Shown here piece after piece: positions 7,136 to 15,250 of a stretch of 25,563 bases of DNA (position 1 is the stretch's first letter; every line of letters begins with the position of its first letter). Under the pieces are notes generated by a model. It ran no database searches and was not told the origin of the DNA. It saw only the letters and a program-made list of their open reading frames with translations. The translations under genes and the position numbers were made by a program. Source of the DNA: JBPRGG01 sp051418075. GTDB lineage: Bacteria > Bacteroidota > Bacteroidia > Cytophagales > Cyclobacteriaceae. The DNA lies in contig JBPRGG010000008.1 in the NCBI GenBank assembly GCA_051418075.1, forward strand, positions 1-25,563, given 5' to 3'.

Positions 7136-9770
7136 TGATCATCTGATGGATGGTGTCTTTTCCTTTTTCTACTACACGATCCAAACCGCTCAGATCTTTC
7201 CCCCCGGCCGTGGCAAAAAAAGGCTGCCCTCCTCCTCCTCCTTTGATTTCTCTGGCCAGTTCTCTTACAAGCTGGCCCGCGTTCCAGTTTTTTTCCTGAA
7301 CCAGGTTATCAGCAATTACAACAGATATTTGAGGCTTTCCGTCAATATCGGCGGCCAGGATCATAAAAAGATTATCCTGTTCATTTTTCAGATCGAAAGA
7401 CAGCTTTTTCAGAGCATCGGCACTGGGCAGGCTTATCCGGGAAACCAAAGCATTGATTTCGCCTGATTTTTCTATATTATTCACCAGGTCTTTTTTCAAT
7501 TGCTGAGCCTGTTGTTGGTGCATATTTTCCACTTCTTTGACCAGGCCGGCTCTTTCTTCCAGTAAAGTTTGAACAGATTTTTTAAGATCCTTTGGTTTTC
7601 TGAGGAGTTCATTAAGTTCCTCTACCAGGTCTAATTGCTGATTGATATAAGCCTCAGCTTCATCTGCGGTTAGTGCTTCTATTCTTCTTACCCCAGCTGC
7701 TACTGAGCTTTCAGAGATGATCTTGAAAAGTCCAATGGTTCCGGTAGCATTTACATGGGTACCGCCACATAATTCTACCGAATATTTGGGATCAAATGTA
7801 ATAACACGTACAAATTCGCCATATTTTTCTCCAAAAAGGGCCATCGCTCCCATCTTCTTAGCTTCTTCAATAGGCACATTGCGTTTTTCTGAAAGGGGAA
7901 TGTTTTCCCTGATCTTTTGATTTACCCGGTGTTCAACCTTTTTGATCTCTTCATCAGTCATTTTGGCAAAATGCGAGAAGTCAAACCTGAGGACCTTATC
8001 TGATACAAGACTACCCCTTTGCTGAACATGACTTCCTAAAACTTCCCGCAAAGCAGCATGCAACAGATGGGTGGCACTATGGTTATTTTGAGTCAGCCAG
8101 CGTTTTTCCGGGTTGACTACAGCTCTGAAAGTGCCTTCCGGATTTTGGGGCAATTTTTGGGTGATATGGATATATAACTCATTCTCTTTTATAGTATTGA
8201 TGATGTTGATTTTCTCTCCATCACTTTCCAGGTAGCCGGTATCACCCACCTGGCCTCCACTTTCAGCATAAAAAGGGGTGGTATTCAGTACCAGTTGATA
8301 AAGAGTTTTATTTTTTTCCCGGATCTCCCGGTATCGTACTATCTGGGTTGATGCTTCCAAGTGCTCATAGCCCACAAATGTTATATCTTCCTCCTCAGGA
8401 TTTATGTTGATCCAATCGCCTTTATCTGATACAGCAGCTTGTCTGGATCGATTCTTCTGAACTTCCATTTCTTTCCGGAAACCTTGTTCATCGATCTTCA
8501 ATCCGTTTTCCCTGGCAATCAAAGCAGTAAGATCCAAGGGAAAGCCAAAAGTATCGTAAAGTTCAAAAACTGTTTTACCCTCGATCAGGTATTTTTGTTG
8601 GGTTTTTAACTCCTGCTTTATCTGATCAAGCTTTTTAAGGCCCGTATCCAGGGTTTTCAGAAAAGAAGCTTCTTCTTCCAGAATCACTTTGGCTACAAAT
8701 TCCTGTTGGGCCTTCAGTTCAGGGAAAACTTCTTCAAATTGATCAGCCAGGTGCATCACCAGTTCAAAGAGAAAGGGCTGTTTAAAATTCAGAAAGGTAT
8801 ATCCGTACCTTACTGCCCTTCTCAGGATCCTTCTAATGACATAACCAGCTTTATTGTTGGAGGGTAACTGTCCATCTGCCACAGCAAATGCAATGGCTCG
8901 TATATGATCAACGATCACGCGCAGGGCAATATCGGTTTCCTCCTTTAGCCCGTAAACCAGGCTGGCTTTTCGGCATAAAAGCTGGATCATGGGCTGAAAA
9001 ACATCCGTATCATAATTAGATGTTTTTCCCTGTAAAGCCATACAAAGCCTTTCAAAACCCATTCCTGTATCTACATGCCTAGCTGGTAAATTTTCCAACT
9101 TTCCCGAAGCCAGGCGATTGAATTGAATGAATACCAGGTTCCATATCTCTATTACTTTGGGATGGTCTTTATTTACCAATAATCTTCCACTCAGGTTTTC
9201 AATTTCTTCCTGGCTGCGCAGGTCCAGGTGAATTTCCGAACAGGGGCCACAGGGTCCAGTATCACCCATTTCCCAAAAATTATCTTTCCTGGACCCATAA
9301 AGTATTTTATCTTCAGCCACGATTCCCTGCCACAGTTGGTATGCTTCCTGATCGGATTCCAAACTATCATCCTTGTCTCCTCCAAATACCGTTACATAAA
9401 TTCTATCCTGAGGTAGTTTATACACCCCGGTTAGAAGCTCCCAGGCCCATTGGATGGCTTCTTTTTTAAAATAATCGCCAAACGACCAATTCCCCAGCAT
9501 TTCAAACATGGTATGATGATACGTATCAATACCCACTTCTTCCAGGTCGTTATGTTTCCCTGATACCCTGAGACATTTCTGAGTATCAGCAATACGGGGG
9601 CTTTGAGGTTCTTTATGTCCCAGGAAAAAATCCTTGAACTGGTTCATCCCAGCATTTGTAAACATCAGGGTAGGGTCGTCTTTGATAACCAGGGGGGCTG
9701 AAGGTACAATTTGATGTGATTTGCTTTTAAAAAATTCCAGAAATTTAGTCCTGATGGTTTTAGAATCCAT
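7119..9770 (-). CDS. alaS: Alanyl-tRNA synthetase
   Basis: Charges tRNA(Ala) with alanine in the cytoplasm; 883 residues, normal for the family. The class II catalytic core has TLMFTNAGMNQFKDFFLG (motif 1 region) and HTMFEMLGNWSFGDYFK (motif 2), then the tRNA recognition segment with RRILRRAVRYGY. The editing domain keeps both metal-binding motifs, HSATH (564-568) and CGGTH (668-672), so Ser/Gly mischarging should be cleared. The C-Ala domain ends with GGGGGQPFFATAGG. The start is ATG 9770, divergent from the M23 gene across a 176-base AT-rich gap that should hold both promoters, though I could not place a confident TTTG/TAnnTTTG pair there. Confidence 0.97.
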   Translation of the reverse strand: MDSKTIRTKFLEFFKSKSHQIVPSAPLVIKDDPTLMFTNAGMNQFKDFFLGHKEPQSPRIADTQKCLRVSGKHNDLEEVGIDTYHHTMFEMLGNWSFGDYFKKEAIQWAWELLTGVYKLPQDRIYVTVFGGDKDDSLESDQEAYQLWQGIVAEDKILYGSRKDNFWEMGDTGPCGPCSEIHLDLRSQEEIENLSGRLLVNKDHPKVIEIWNLVFIQFNRLASGKLENLPARHVDTGMGFERLCMALQGKTSNYDTDVFQPMIQLLCRKASLVYGLKEETDIALRVIVDHIRAIAFAVADGQLPSNNKAGYVIRRILRRAVRYGYTFLNFKQPFLFELVMHLADQFEEVFPELKAQQEFVAKVILEEEASFLKTLDTGLKKLDQIKQELKTQQKYLIEGKTVFELYDTFGFPLDLTALIARENGLKIDEQGFRKEMEVQKNRSRQAAVSDKGDWININPEEEDITFVGYEHLEASTQIVRYREIREKNKTLYQLVLNTTPFYAESGGQVGDTGYLESDGEKINIINTIKENELYIHITQKLPQNPEGTFRAVVNPEKRWLTQNNHSATHLLHAALREVLGSHVQQRGSLVSDKVLRFDFSHFAKMTDEEIKKVEHRVNQKIRENIPLSEKRNVPIEEAKKMGAMALFGEKYGEFVRVITFDPKYSVELCGGTHVNATGTIGLFKIISESSVAAGVRRIEALTADEAEAYINQQLDLVEELNELLRKPKDLKKSVQTLLEERAGLVKEVENMHQQQAQQLKKDLVNNIEKSGEINALVSRISLPSADALKKLSFDLKNEQDNLFMILAADIDGKPQISVVIADNLVQEKNWNAGQLVRELAREIKGGGGGQPFFATAGGKDLSGLDRVVEKGKDTIHQMINASND

Positions 9771-9946
9771 AAAAATTATAATTAATAAAGTTTTTATTTA
9801 AACAAAATAAGTATTTGATTTTTAAGAGTTTTATATGATGCAAGTAATATTTATTCTATATTTAATTGTTAAATTGAATGAAAAGTATTTTTATTGCGTT
9901 TTGACTTATGTGCAAAAATATAAGAATTTAGAAAACCTGGCAGAAT

Positions 9947-10927
9947 ATGGCAAGAATAAAATATTATTACGATACTGAAACTTGTAAATATGAAAGGGTT
10001 AAAGTATCTTCCTGGGATGTAGCACTGAATCTTCTGGGTTTCTTTTCAGTGTCGATGATCATCGCTATTGCTATTGTGATTATTTACAGTACTTATTTTG
10101 AATCTCCCAAAGAAGCTTTGCTGAAAAAGGAAAATCAGGAATTATCTTTATATTATGATATTCTTCATAAACAAATCACTGATCTGAATGAAATGATGCA
10201 ATACCTGCAGACGCGGGATGATAAAGTATACCGTGTGATTTTTGAAGCTGAACCTATTCCAAATACAATCAGACGGGCCGGTGTTGGCGGTACAGACCGA
10301 TACAAAGATCTTTTGGAAAGTAAATTGGAAAAAGAGGATCTTATCGTTAATACTTTTAAGAAAATTGATCAGCTAAAAAAGCAAATGTACATTCAAACCA
10401 AATCTTATGATGAAATTGTACAGATGGCTAAAAATAAAGATAAGATGTGGGCTTCCATACCTGCTATTCAACCTATCTCCAATAAAGAGTTAAACCGACT
10501 GGCATCTGGATATGGCATGCGGATTCATCCTATTTATAAAACCCGTCGTATGCATACCGGGATTGATTTTTCGGCTCCCAGAGGAACTCCTATTTATGCA
10601 ACCGGGGATGGTGTTGTGAAAGTTGTAAGGGATAATGGGCTAAGTGGTTATGGTAAGGAAGTAGTAGTAGACCATGGCTATGGATATAAAACCCGCTATG
10701 CCCATCTGGATAAATTTAACATCAAGCGAGGGCAAAAAATCAAGCGCGGAGAATGTATAGGCTATGTTGGTTCCACAGGTACCTCTACAGCGCCTCATTG
10801 TCACTACGAGGTGATTAAAGATGGCAAGGCAGTAGATCCGGTACATTACTTCTTCCAGGATCTTAATGCTGATGAATACCAAAAAATCTTGGAACTGGCA
10901 TCCATAGAAAATCAATCCCTGTCTTAG
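9947..10927 (+). CDS. Membrane-anchored M23 (LytM-type) metallopeptidase
   Basis: A 326-residue peptidoglycan endopeptidase or its regulator. It has a short basic cytoplasmic tail, one membrane helix at about residues 26-50, a coiled coil at about 56-95 (EALLKKENQELSLYYDILHK), a linker, and a LytM domain from about 183 to 290. All zinc and catalytic residues are present: H203 and D207 in MHTGIDFSAPRG, and H284/H286 in APHCHYEV, with RYAHLDKF between them. An active enzyme facing the periplasm is therefore predicted, although coiled-coil LytM proteins can also act as amidase activators. It stands alone: divergent from alaS and followed by its own terminator. Confidence 0.92.
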   Translation: MARIKYYYDTETCKYERVKVSSWDVALNLLGFFSVSMIIAIAIVIIYSTYFESPKEALLKKENQELSLYYDILHKQITDLNEMMQYLQTRDDKVYRVIFEAEPIPNTIRRAGVGGTDRYKDLLESKLEKEDLIVNTFKKIDQLKKQMYIQTKSYDEIVQMAKNKDKMWASIPAIQPISNKELNRLASGYGMRIHPIYKTRRMHTGIDFSAPRGTPIYATGDGVVKVVRDNGLSGYGKEVVVDHGYGYKTRYAHLDKFNIKRGQKIKRGECIGYVGSTGTSTAPHCHYEVIKDGKAVDPVHYFFQDLNADEYQKILELASIENQSLS

Positions 10928-10949
10928 TTATTGTTTATATCTGATTTTT

Positions 10950-10994
10950 ACCCGGTAGTTTGAATACTAAAATTTAAACTATCGGGTTATTATT
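10950..10994 (+). terminator. Intrinsic terminator after the M23 gene
   Basis: ACCCGGTAGTTT (10950-10961) pairs with AAACTATCGGGT (10976-10987), 12 bp with one G-U wobble and a 14-base AT-rich loop. TATTATTTG follows. It starts 22 bases after the M23 stop. Confidence 0.75.
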
Positions 10995-11013
10995 TGTAGC
11001 TAGCTTATGTCTT

Positions 11014-12225
11014 ATGAGATCAATTAACTATATCTTCAGCTTCTTGTTGCTTCTCGGCCTGATGTCTTCCTGTAAGGCACCCAAAAGCACACTGGATCCT
11101 TCTATGAAGCTTGAAAATGCAGCATATCAGGCTTATATAAATTCCGTCCGGCTGTTGATCAGTGATACTTTGATGGGTTCGCAAGCTCAATTTCCTTTAG
11201 CCAAAATTACCAGCAGACGATTAAAGGATACGATCACGGTAATAGGCGTAGGGGATATTATGTTGGGAACCAATTTTCCATCTCCGGATTACCTGCCACC
11301 CAATGATGGCAGGGATCTGTTGGCACCGGTTCTTGACATACTGCAAGATGCAGATCTAACCTTTGGGAACCTGGAGGGTGTAATACTTAACCAGGGAGGA
11401 GATCCCAAAACCTGCTCAAATCCTGATCTGTGTTATTTATTCAGAAGTCCTGAACACTATATTACACATCTGGTGGAGGCTGGATTTGATGTGGTAAGTA
11501 TAGCCAATAATCATGCAGGTGATTTTGGTGATCCTGGCCGTGATAATACCATGCGTGTACTTGATTCAGTGAAGTTGCAATATGCCGGACAATTACAAAA
11601 ACCTTTCACCATTTTTAATCTGGACGGGATGATTTATGGTTTTGTCGCTTTTGCCCCTAATACTAATACCATTAGGATTAATGATCTGGCCAATGCAGAA
11701 AAAATTGTTTCACATCTTGATACCTTAGCCGATATAGTCATTGTCTCGTTTCACGGAGGAGCTGAAGGCAGTAAATATCAGCATATTACCAGAGAAACGG
11801 AATTTTTTTATGGCGAAAACCGGGGCAATGTTTATGAATTTGCTCATCGTATGATAGATGTTGGGGCGGATATTATATTTGGCCATGGTCCTCATGTGAC
11901 AAGGGCGGTTGATATCTACAAGAATCGGTTTATTGCTTATAGCCTGGGAAATTTTTGTACCTATGCCCGATTCAACCTCCGTGGTGAGAATGGTTTGGCT
12001 CCGATCATTAAGGTTTATACTGACCATAAAGGAAACTTCTTTAAAGCTAAAATCCACCCAATTATTCAGGTAGGAGAGGGAGGACCGGTGCCTGATCCAA
12101 AAAGAAGGGTGATCAAGACCCTGCAACGTCTTAATCAGGAAGATTTTCCTGAATCAGGAATCACCATTACCGATGATGGATGGATCTTTTCACCCAAACA
12201 TACTTCCTTATCGGTGGGTTTTTAA
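11014..12225 (+). CDS. CapA/PgsA-like metallophosphatase-fold lipoprotein
   Basis: A 403-residue predicted lipoprotein (signal 1-20, lipobox LMSSC, C20) with one CapA (PGA_cap) domain at about 74-345. The calcineurin-like metal-site motifs are in order: VGVGDIMLG (D81), FGNLEGV, SIANNHAGDFG (H167), VSFHGGAEG (H247) and FGHGPHV (290-295), then FIAYSLGNF. In Bacillus, CapA/PgsA takes part in poly-gamma-glutamate capsule export. Outside Firmicutes these proteins are mostly uncharacterised, and no capB/capC is present here, so polyglutamate synthesis should not be assumed. A phosphoesterase acting on an envelope substrate is the safer reading. It begins 26 bases after the preceding terminator. 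Confidence 0.87.
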   Translation: MRSINYIFSFLLLLGLMSSCKAPKSTLDPSMKLENAAYQAYINSVRLLISDTLMGSQAQFPLAKITSRRLKDTITVIGVGDIMLGTNFPSPDYLPPNDGRDLLAPVLDILQDADLTFGNLEGVILNQGGDPKTCSNPDLCYLFRSPEHYITHLVEAGFDVVSIANNHAGDFGDPGRDNTMRVLDSVKLQYAGQLQKPFTIFNLDGMIYGFVAFAPNTNTIRINDLANAEKIVSHLDTLADIVIVSFHGGAEGSKYQHITRETEFFYGENRGNVYEFAHRMIDVGADIIFGHGPHVTRAVDIYKNRFIAYSLGNFCTYARFNLRGENGLAPIIKVYTDHKGNFFKAKIHPIIQVGEGGPVPDPKRRVIKTLQRLNQEDFPESGITITDDGWIFSPKHTSLSVGF

Positions 12226-12320
12226 AAGTTTAGTATGTAATGACTTTCTGATTAATAAAAAAATGGTTATTTTCATAAGTAATATTGACCAGTTATATCT
12301 TTCTAAATAATTATATTGTT

Positions 12321-12662
12321 GTGCCTTATAAAGAAAAAGCAATTACCAAGAAGTATTATTCTATTGGAGAAGTAGCATCTTTGCTAAATGTAACTCCTTC
12401 TCTTATAAGGTTTTGGGAAACCGAATTTGATATCATTAAGCCTAAAAAGAACAGAAAAGGTAACAGGCAATTTACACAGGAAGATATAGAAAATATCAGG
12501 ATCATTTATCACCTGGTTAAAGATCAGGGATATACTTTACAAGGGGCCAGGGAGATTTTGAAAAGGAATACTATGAATGTGAAGGAAAAAATGGAAATGA
12601 TCGAATCATTAAAGCATATCAAGCAATTTTTAATTGAAATAAGAAGCCAGCTTCCGGAATAA
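12321..12662 (+). CDS. MerR-family transcriptional regulator
   Basis: A small DNA-binding protein of 113 residues. The winged HTH (about 10-78) reads YYSIGEVASLLNVTPSLIRF then GNRQFTQEDIENIRIIYHLV, followed by QGYTLQGAREIL and a short C-terminal helix for dimer formation. No cysteine cluster for metal binding is present, so it is not a CueR/ZntR-type metal sensor. GTG at 12321 was chosen because close Bacteroidota relatives start with MPYKEK; an upstream in-frame TTG at 12285 would add 12 residues with no support. It ends 16 bases before dprA, so the two are probably co-transcribed. Targets are unknown. Confidence 0.85.
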   Translation: MPYKEKAITKKYYSIGEVASLLNVTPSLIRFWETEFDIIKPKKNRKGNRQFTQEDIENIRIIYHLVKDQGYTLQGAREILKRNTMNVKEKMEMIESLKHIKQFLIEIRSQLPE

Positions 12663-12678
12663 AACAGGCTTTTTTCCC

Positions 12679-13779
12679 ATGAACCAGGATAAATTGTATC
12701 AAGTAGCCCTAAGCCTGATCCCAGGTATAGGCAATGTGCTGGCTAAACACCTGATTAGTTATTGTGGCTCGGCCGAGGCAGTGTTTAAAAGCAATGCTGC
12801 TAAAATTAAAAAAATTCCCGGCATAGGTTTCAAAACTGCTGAATTGTTGAAAAATAAATCTGTGTTAAATCAGGCAGCAATTGAAATTGAACGGGCTGAA
12901 AAGCATGAGGTGCAGATCCTTCATTATGCTGATAAAAATTACCCTCACCGCCTGAAACAGTTTTTAAATGCCCCATCTATTTTATATTATAAAGGATCAA
13001 CGGACCTGAATGCTCAAAAGGTAGTGGCAATAGTAGGTACCCGTACTGCCACCGAATATGGCAAAGAAATTGTAGAAAAGATTGTAGCCGGTATGGTAAA
13101 ACACCAGGCATTGATCATTAGTGGATTGGCTTATGGTATTGATATAACCAGCCATAAAATGTCTTTAAAATACGGTCTTCCTACTGTGGGTGTTATGGCC
13201 AGTGGGTTAAATATAATCTATCCCTATGTGCATAGGCCTGTTGCTGCACAAATGCTCGAAAGAGGAGGGTTAGTCAGTGAGCATCCTATAGGAATCAAAC
13301 CTGAGGCTCATCATTTTCCCGAAAGAAACCGGATAATAGCTGGTATGGCCGATGCAGTGATTATAGTAGAAGCGGCTCAAAGGGGTGGTGCATTGATCAC
13401 AGCTGAAATTGCCAATGATTATCACAAGGATGTGTTTGCGGTTCCGGGAAATTTGGGGCAGCTTTATTCCGTGGGGTGTAATCAATTGATCAAAGATCAT
13501 AAAGCACATATATTCACCTCAGTTGAAGACCTGGAATATATTATGAGCTGGGATTTTCAGGATTTTTCCAATCATAAGCCTTCTGTTACGATTGATCAGG
13601 ATCTGGATGAATCTGAAATTAAAGTTGTTGAGTTGCTCCAGCAAGCAGGTAGCCTGCTGATTGACGAGTTAAGCTGGAAATCCCAAATACCAGTAAATCG
13701 TATGGCAAGCTTATTATTGAACCTTGAGTTCAAAGGAATAGTTAAATCTTTACCAGGTAAAAGATTCAAAATAATTTAG
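12679..13779 (+). CDS. dprA: DNA-processing protein A
   Basis: Protects incoming single-stranded DNA and loads RecA during natural transformation; 366 residues, normal for the family. It has an N-terminal helix-hairpin-helix region (about 1-75, with IPGIGNVLAKHL and IPGIGFKTAELL), then the extended Rossmann fold with VGTRTATEYGKE (G120, R122), SGLAYGIDITSHKMS (from 148), VMASGLNIIYP, HHFPERNRIIAGMADAVIIV and GGALITAEIA. A C-terminal winged-helix (DML1-like) domain covers about 310-366. It sits in a tight plus-strand run between the MerR gene (16 bases) and the J-domain gene (15 bases). No other competence genes are in view. Confidence 0.95.
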   Translation: MNQDKLYQVALSLIPGIGNVLAKHLISYCGSAEAVFKSNAAKIKKIPGIGFKTAELLKNKSVLNQAAIEIERAEKHEVQILHYADKNYPHRLKQFLNAPSILYYKGSTDLNAQKVVAIVGTRTATEYGKEIVEKIVAGMVKHQALIISGLAYGIDITSHKMSLKYGLPTVGVMASGLNIIYPYVHRPVAAQMLERGGLVSEHPIGIKPEAHHFPERNRIIAGMADAVIIVEAAQRGGALITAEIANDYHKDVFAVPGNLGQLYSVGCNQLIKDHKAHIFTSVEDLEYIMSWDFQDFSNHKPSVTIDQDLDESEIKVVELLQQAGSLLIDELSWKSQIPVNRMASLLLNLEFKGIVKSLPGKRFKII

Positions 13780-13794
13780 TGGAAACCGCATTGA

Positions 13795-14841
13795 ATGAGT
13801 AACTATTATGAAATATTAGGGGTGGATAAAAATGCATCGCTGGGTGAAATAAAAAATGCTTATCGAAAGCTGGCCAAAAAATTTCACCCGGATAAGAATG
13901 CCAATGATCCGGATAGTGAAGAAAGATTTAAATTGGTCAGTCAGGCCTATAATACCCTGGCCGATCCTTATAAACGACAATTGTATAATCTGAGATTTTC
14001 TGATGATCATGTACATCAGGTATACCAGCATTATTATCAACAATATCGGTACCGGCAATCCTTTCGTCAGGCTTTTAAATCCAGGTATTACCAGCAAAAC
14101 AGAAATTATTCGCCCCGTACCTATTTGTTAGGGATCTTTTTTGTAATTGGCATGTTTCTGTTTGTGTTTTTTGTAAATTATTACCTGGTCAGAACCTCTT
14201 CCAAAAACTTATACCTACAGGGTTATGAGCAATATGCCAATCAAAATTTTATTCCTGCACTGGTATCGTTGGATGAGTCTATACAGCTATTTGGTACCAG
14301 AAATGCTGAATCAAGTCATTTAGCCGCCGAAATCCTGATCAATCACCTGGAACGATTCGACCTGGCTCAGGAATACCTGGAGAAGGGGTTGTTATATGCT
14401 GAATCAGATTCTTTAAAATCAAGGCTGATTTTTTTGCAGGGGAAATTATATTTCTTTACTGACCAGCCCAAAGCGGCATTGTTTTATTTGGATCAGGTTG
14501 ATCAGCAACAATCTGCTTATGATAGTGCCCTGTATTATCAGGGTATGATTTATTATCAGCATAATGCCTATGAAAGGGCCTTGGAAAAATTTAACCGATT
14601 ATTGACCTTTAATCAGGATTTTATTGATGGTTATTATTACCGGGCCCAGTCTTATAATGGATTAAAAGATTATGAAAAAGCTATTCAAGATTTGAAATAT
14701 TATGCTGATCAGATTAGGGCAAATCCGGGTAAAGCATCCACGTTTTTGCATAACCTTGACTCTGATTGCCTTAAGATGCTGTTTAAGCAATCTGAAAGCA
14801 TCAATCAGTTGGATTCTTTGGTTAAGGTGTATTGTAATTGA
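13795..14841 (+). CDS. J-domain membrane protein with C-terminal TPR repeats
   Basis: A 348-residue protein. An N-terminal J domain (1-65: YYEILGVDKNASLGEIKNAY, HPD at 31-33) is followed by an Arg/Tyr/Gln-rich stretch (about 80-108), a single membrane helix at about 110-132 (LLGIFFVIGMFLFVFFVNYYLV) and several TPR-like helical hairpins to residue ~345 (YQGMIYYQHNAYERALEKFN, YYYRAQSYNGLKDYEKAIQD). The positive-inside rule puts the J domain, able to stimulate cytoplasmic DnaK, inside, and the TPRs outside in the periplasm. It lacks the Gly/Phe and zinc-finger domains, so it is not canonical DnaJ. Client and partner are unknown. It follows dprA by 15 bases, which suggests co-transcription but not a shared role. 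Confidence 0.87.
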   Translation: MSNYYEILGVDKNASLGEIKNAYRKLAKKFHPDKNANDPDSEERFKLVSQAYNTLADPYKRQLYNLRFSDDHVHQVYQHYYQQYRYRQSFRQAFKSRYYQQNRNYSPRTYLLGIFFVIGMFLFVFFVNYYLVRTSSKNLYLQGYEQYANQNFIPALVSLDESIQLFGTRNAESSHLAAEILINHLERFDLAQEYLEKGLLYAESDSLKSRLIFLQGKLYFFTDQPKAALFYLDQVDQQQSAYDSALYYQGMIYYQHNAYERALEKFNRLLTFNQDFIDGYYYRAQSYNGLKDYEKAIQDLKYYADQIRANPGKASTFLHNLDSDCLKMLFKQSESINQLDSLVKVYCN

Positions 14842-15250
14842 TCTTGACAGACATTTAATAAACATATTGCCATATTCTTGTTTTTGTCCTGACCCGACGG
14901 ATCTTACTTTATTCATATCCAGAGACAGGTAACCACCACCCCTCATGAATCTTATGTAATCATAAATTTCAAAGTTCAAACAACAGCGGTCAGCCGCCGT
15001 CGGTCCTCCGTCAAAGTATACGTCATTTTCTAATTGTTTTTTCTCCTGAAAATCTGGGGATACCAATGACATTATGGGAAAAGTATAAAGAAAAGTTTGT
15101 CACCTGAAACTGTGTAGGCCCAAAAGCTCTTCCCTTAATAATTTTAAAAAATAAGTATTTTTTTGTTTACCTCGCCCAAATCAGTTCCATAAAGCCTTCA
15201 GAAACAAAATACAAAATTACATTGAATAAATCCTATTAACCTTAAAACTA
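14842..15250. other. Gene-free stretch with a possible dispersed repeat
   Basis: No convincing gene. The part from about 14845 to 15072 differs in feel from its neighbours: it carries a GC-rich block at 14986-15012 (GACGGAGGACC and GACGGCGGCTG on the minus strand) and overlapping open frames on both strands. The minus frame reads protein-like for about 75 codons (FEIYDYIRFMRGGGYLSLDM) but then runs straight through the 3' end of the J-domain gene, so it is not a credible gene as it stands. The part 15073-15250 is AT-rich and should contain the promoter of the next gene, but no good consensus match was found. Confidence 0.35.

Noticed and set aside
9771..9946. Divergent promoters of alaS and the M23 gene
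   Set aside because: The gap is AT-rich and must contain promoters, but no TTTG plus TAnnTTTG pair at suitable spacing was found on either strand.
12285..12320. N-terminal extension of the MerR regulator from TTG 12285
   Set aside because: The extra residues (TSYIFLNNYIV) are not part of the family pattern; the GTG giving (M)PYKEK fits better.
12321..12662. MerR gene as a copper sensor for the efflux operon
   Set aside because: It lacks the cysteine-containing metal-binding loop of CueR-type regulators and is 9 kb from the operon start in a different transcription unit.
14662..15072. 136-codon minus-strand ORF
   Set aside because: Its C-terminal half is antisense to the J-domain/TPR gene and reads as low-quality protein; only the N-terminal part looks protein-like, so it is described as a possible repeat rather than a gene.
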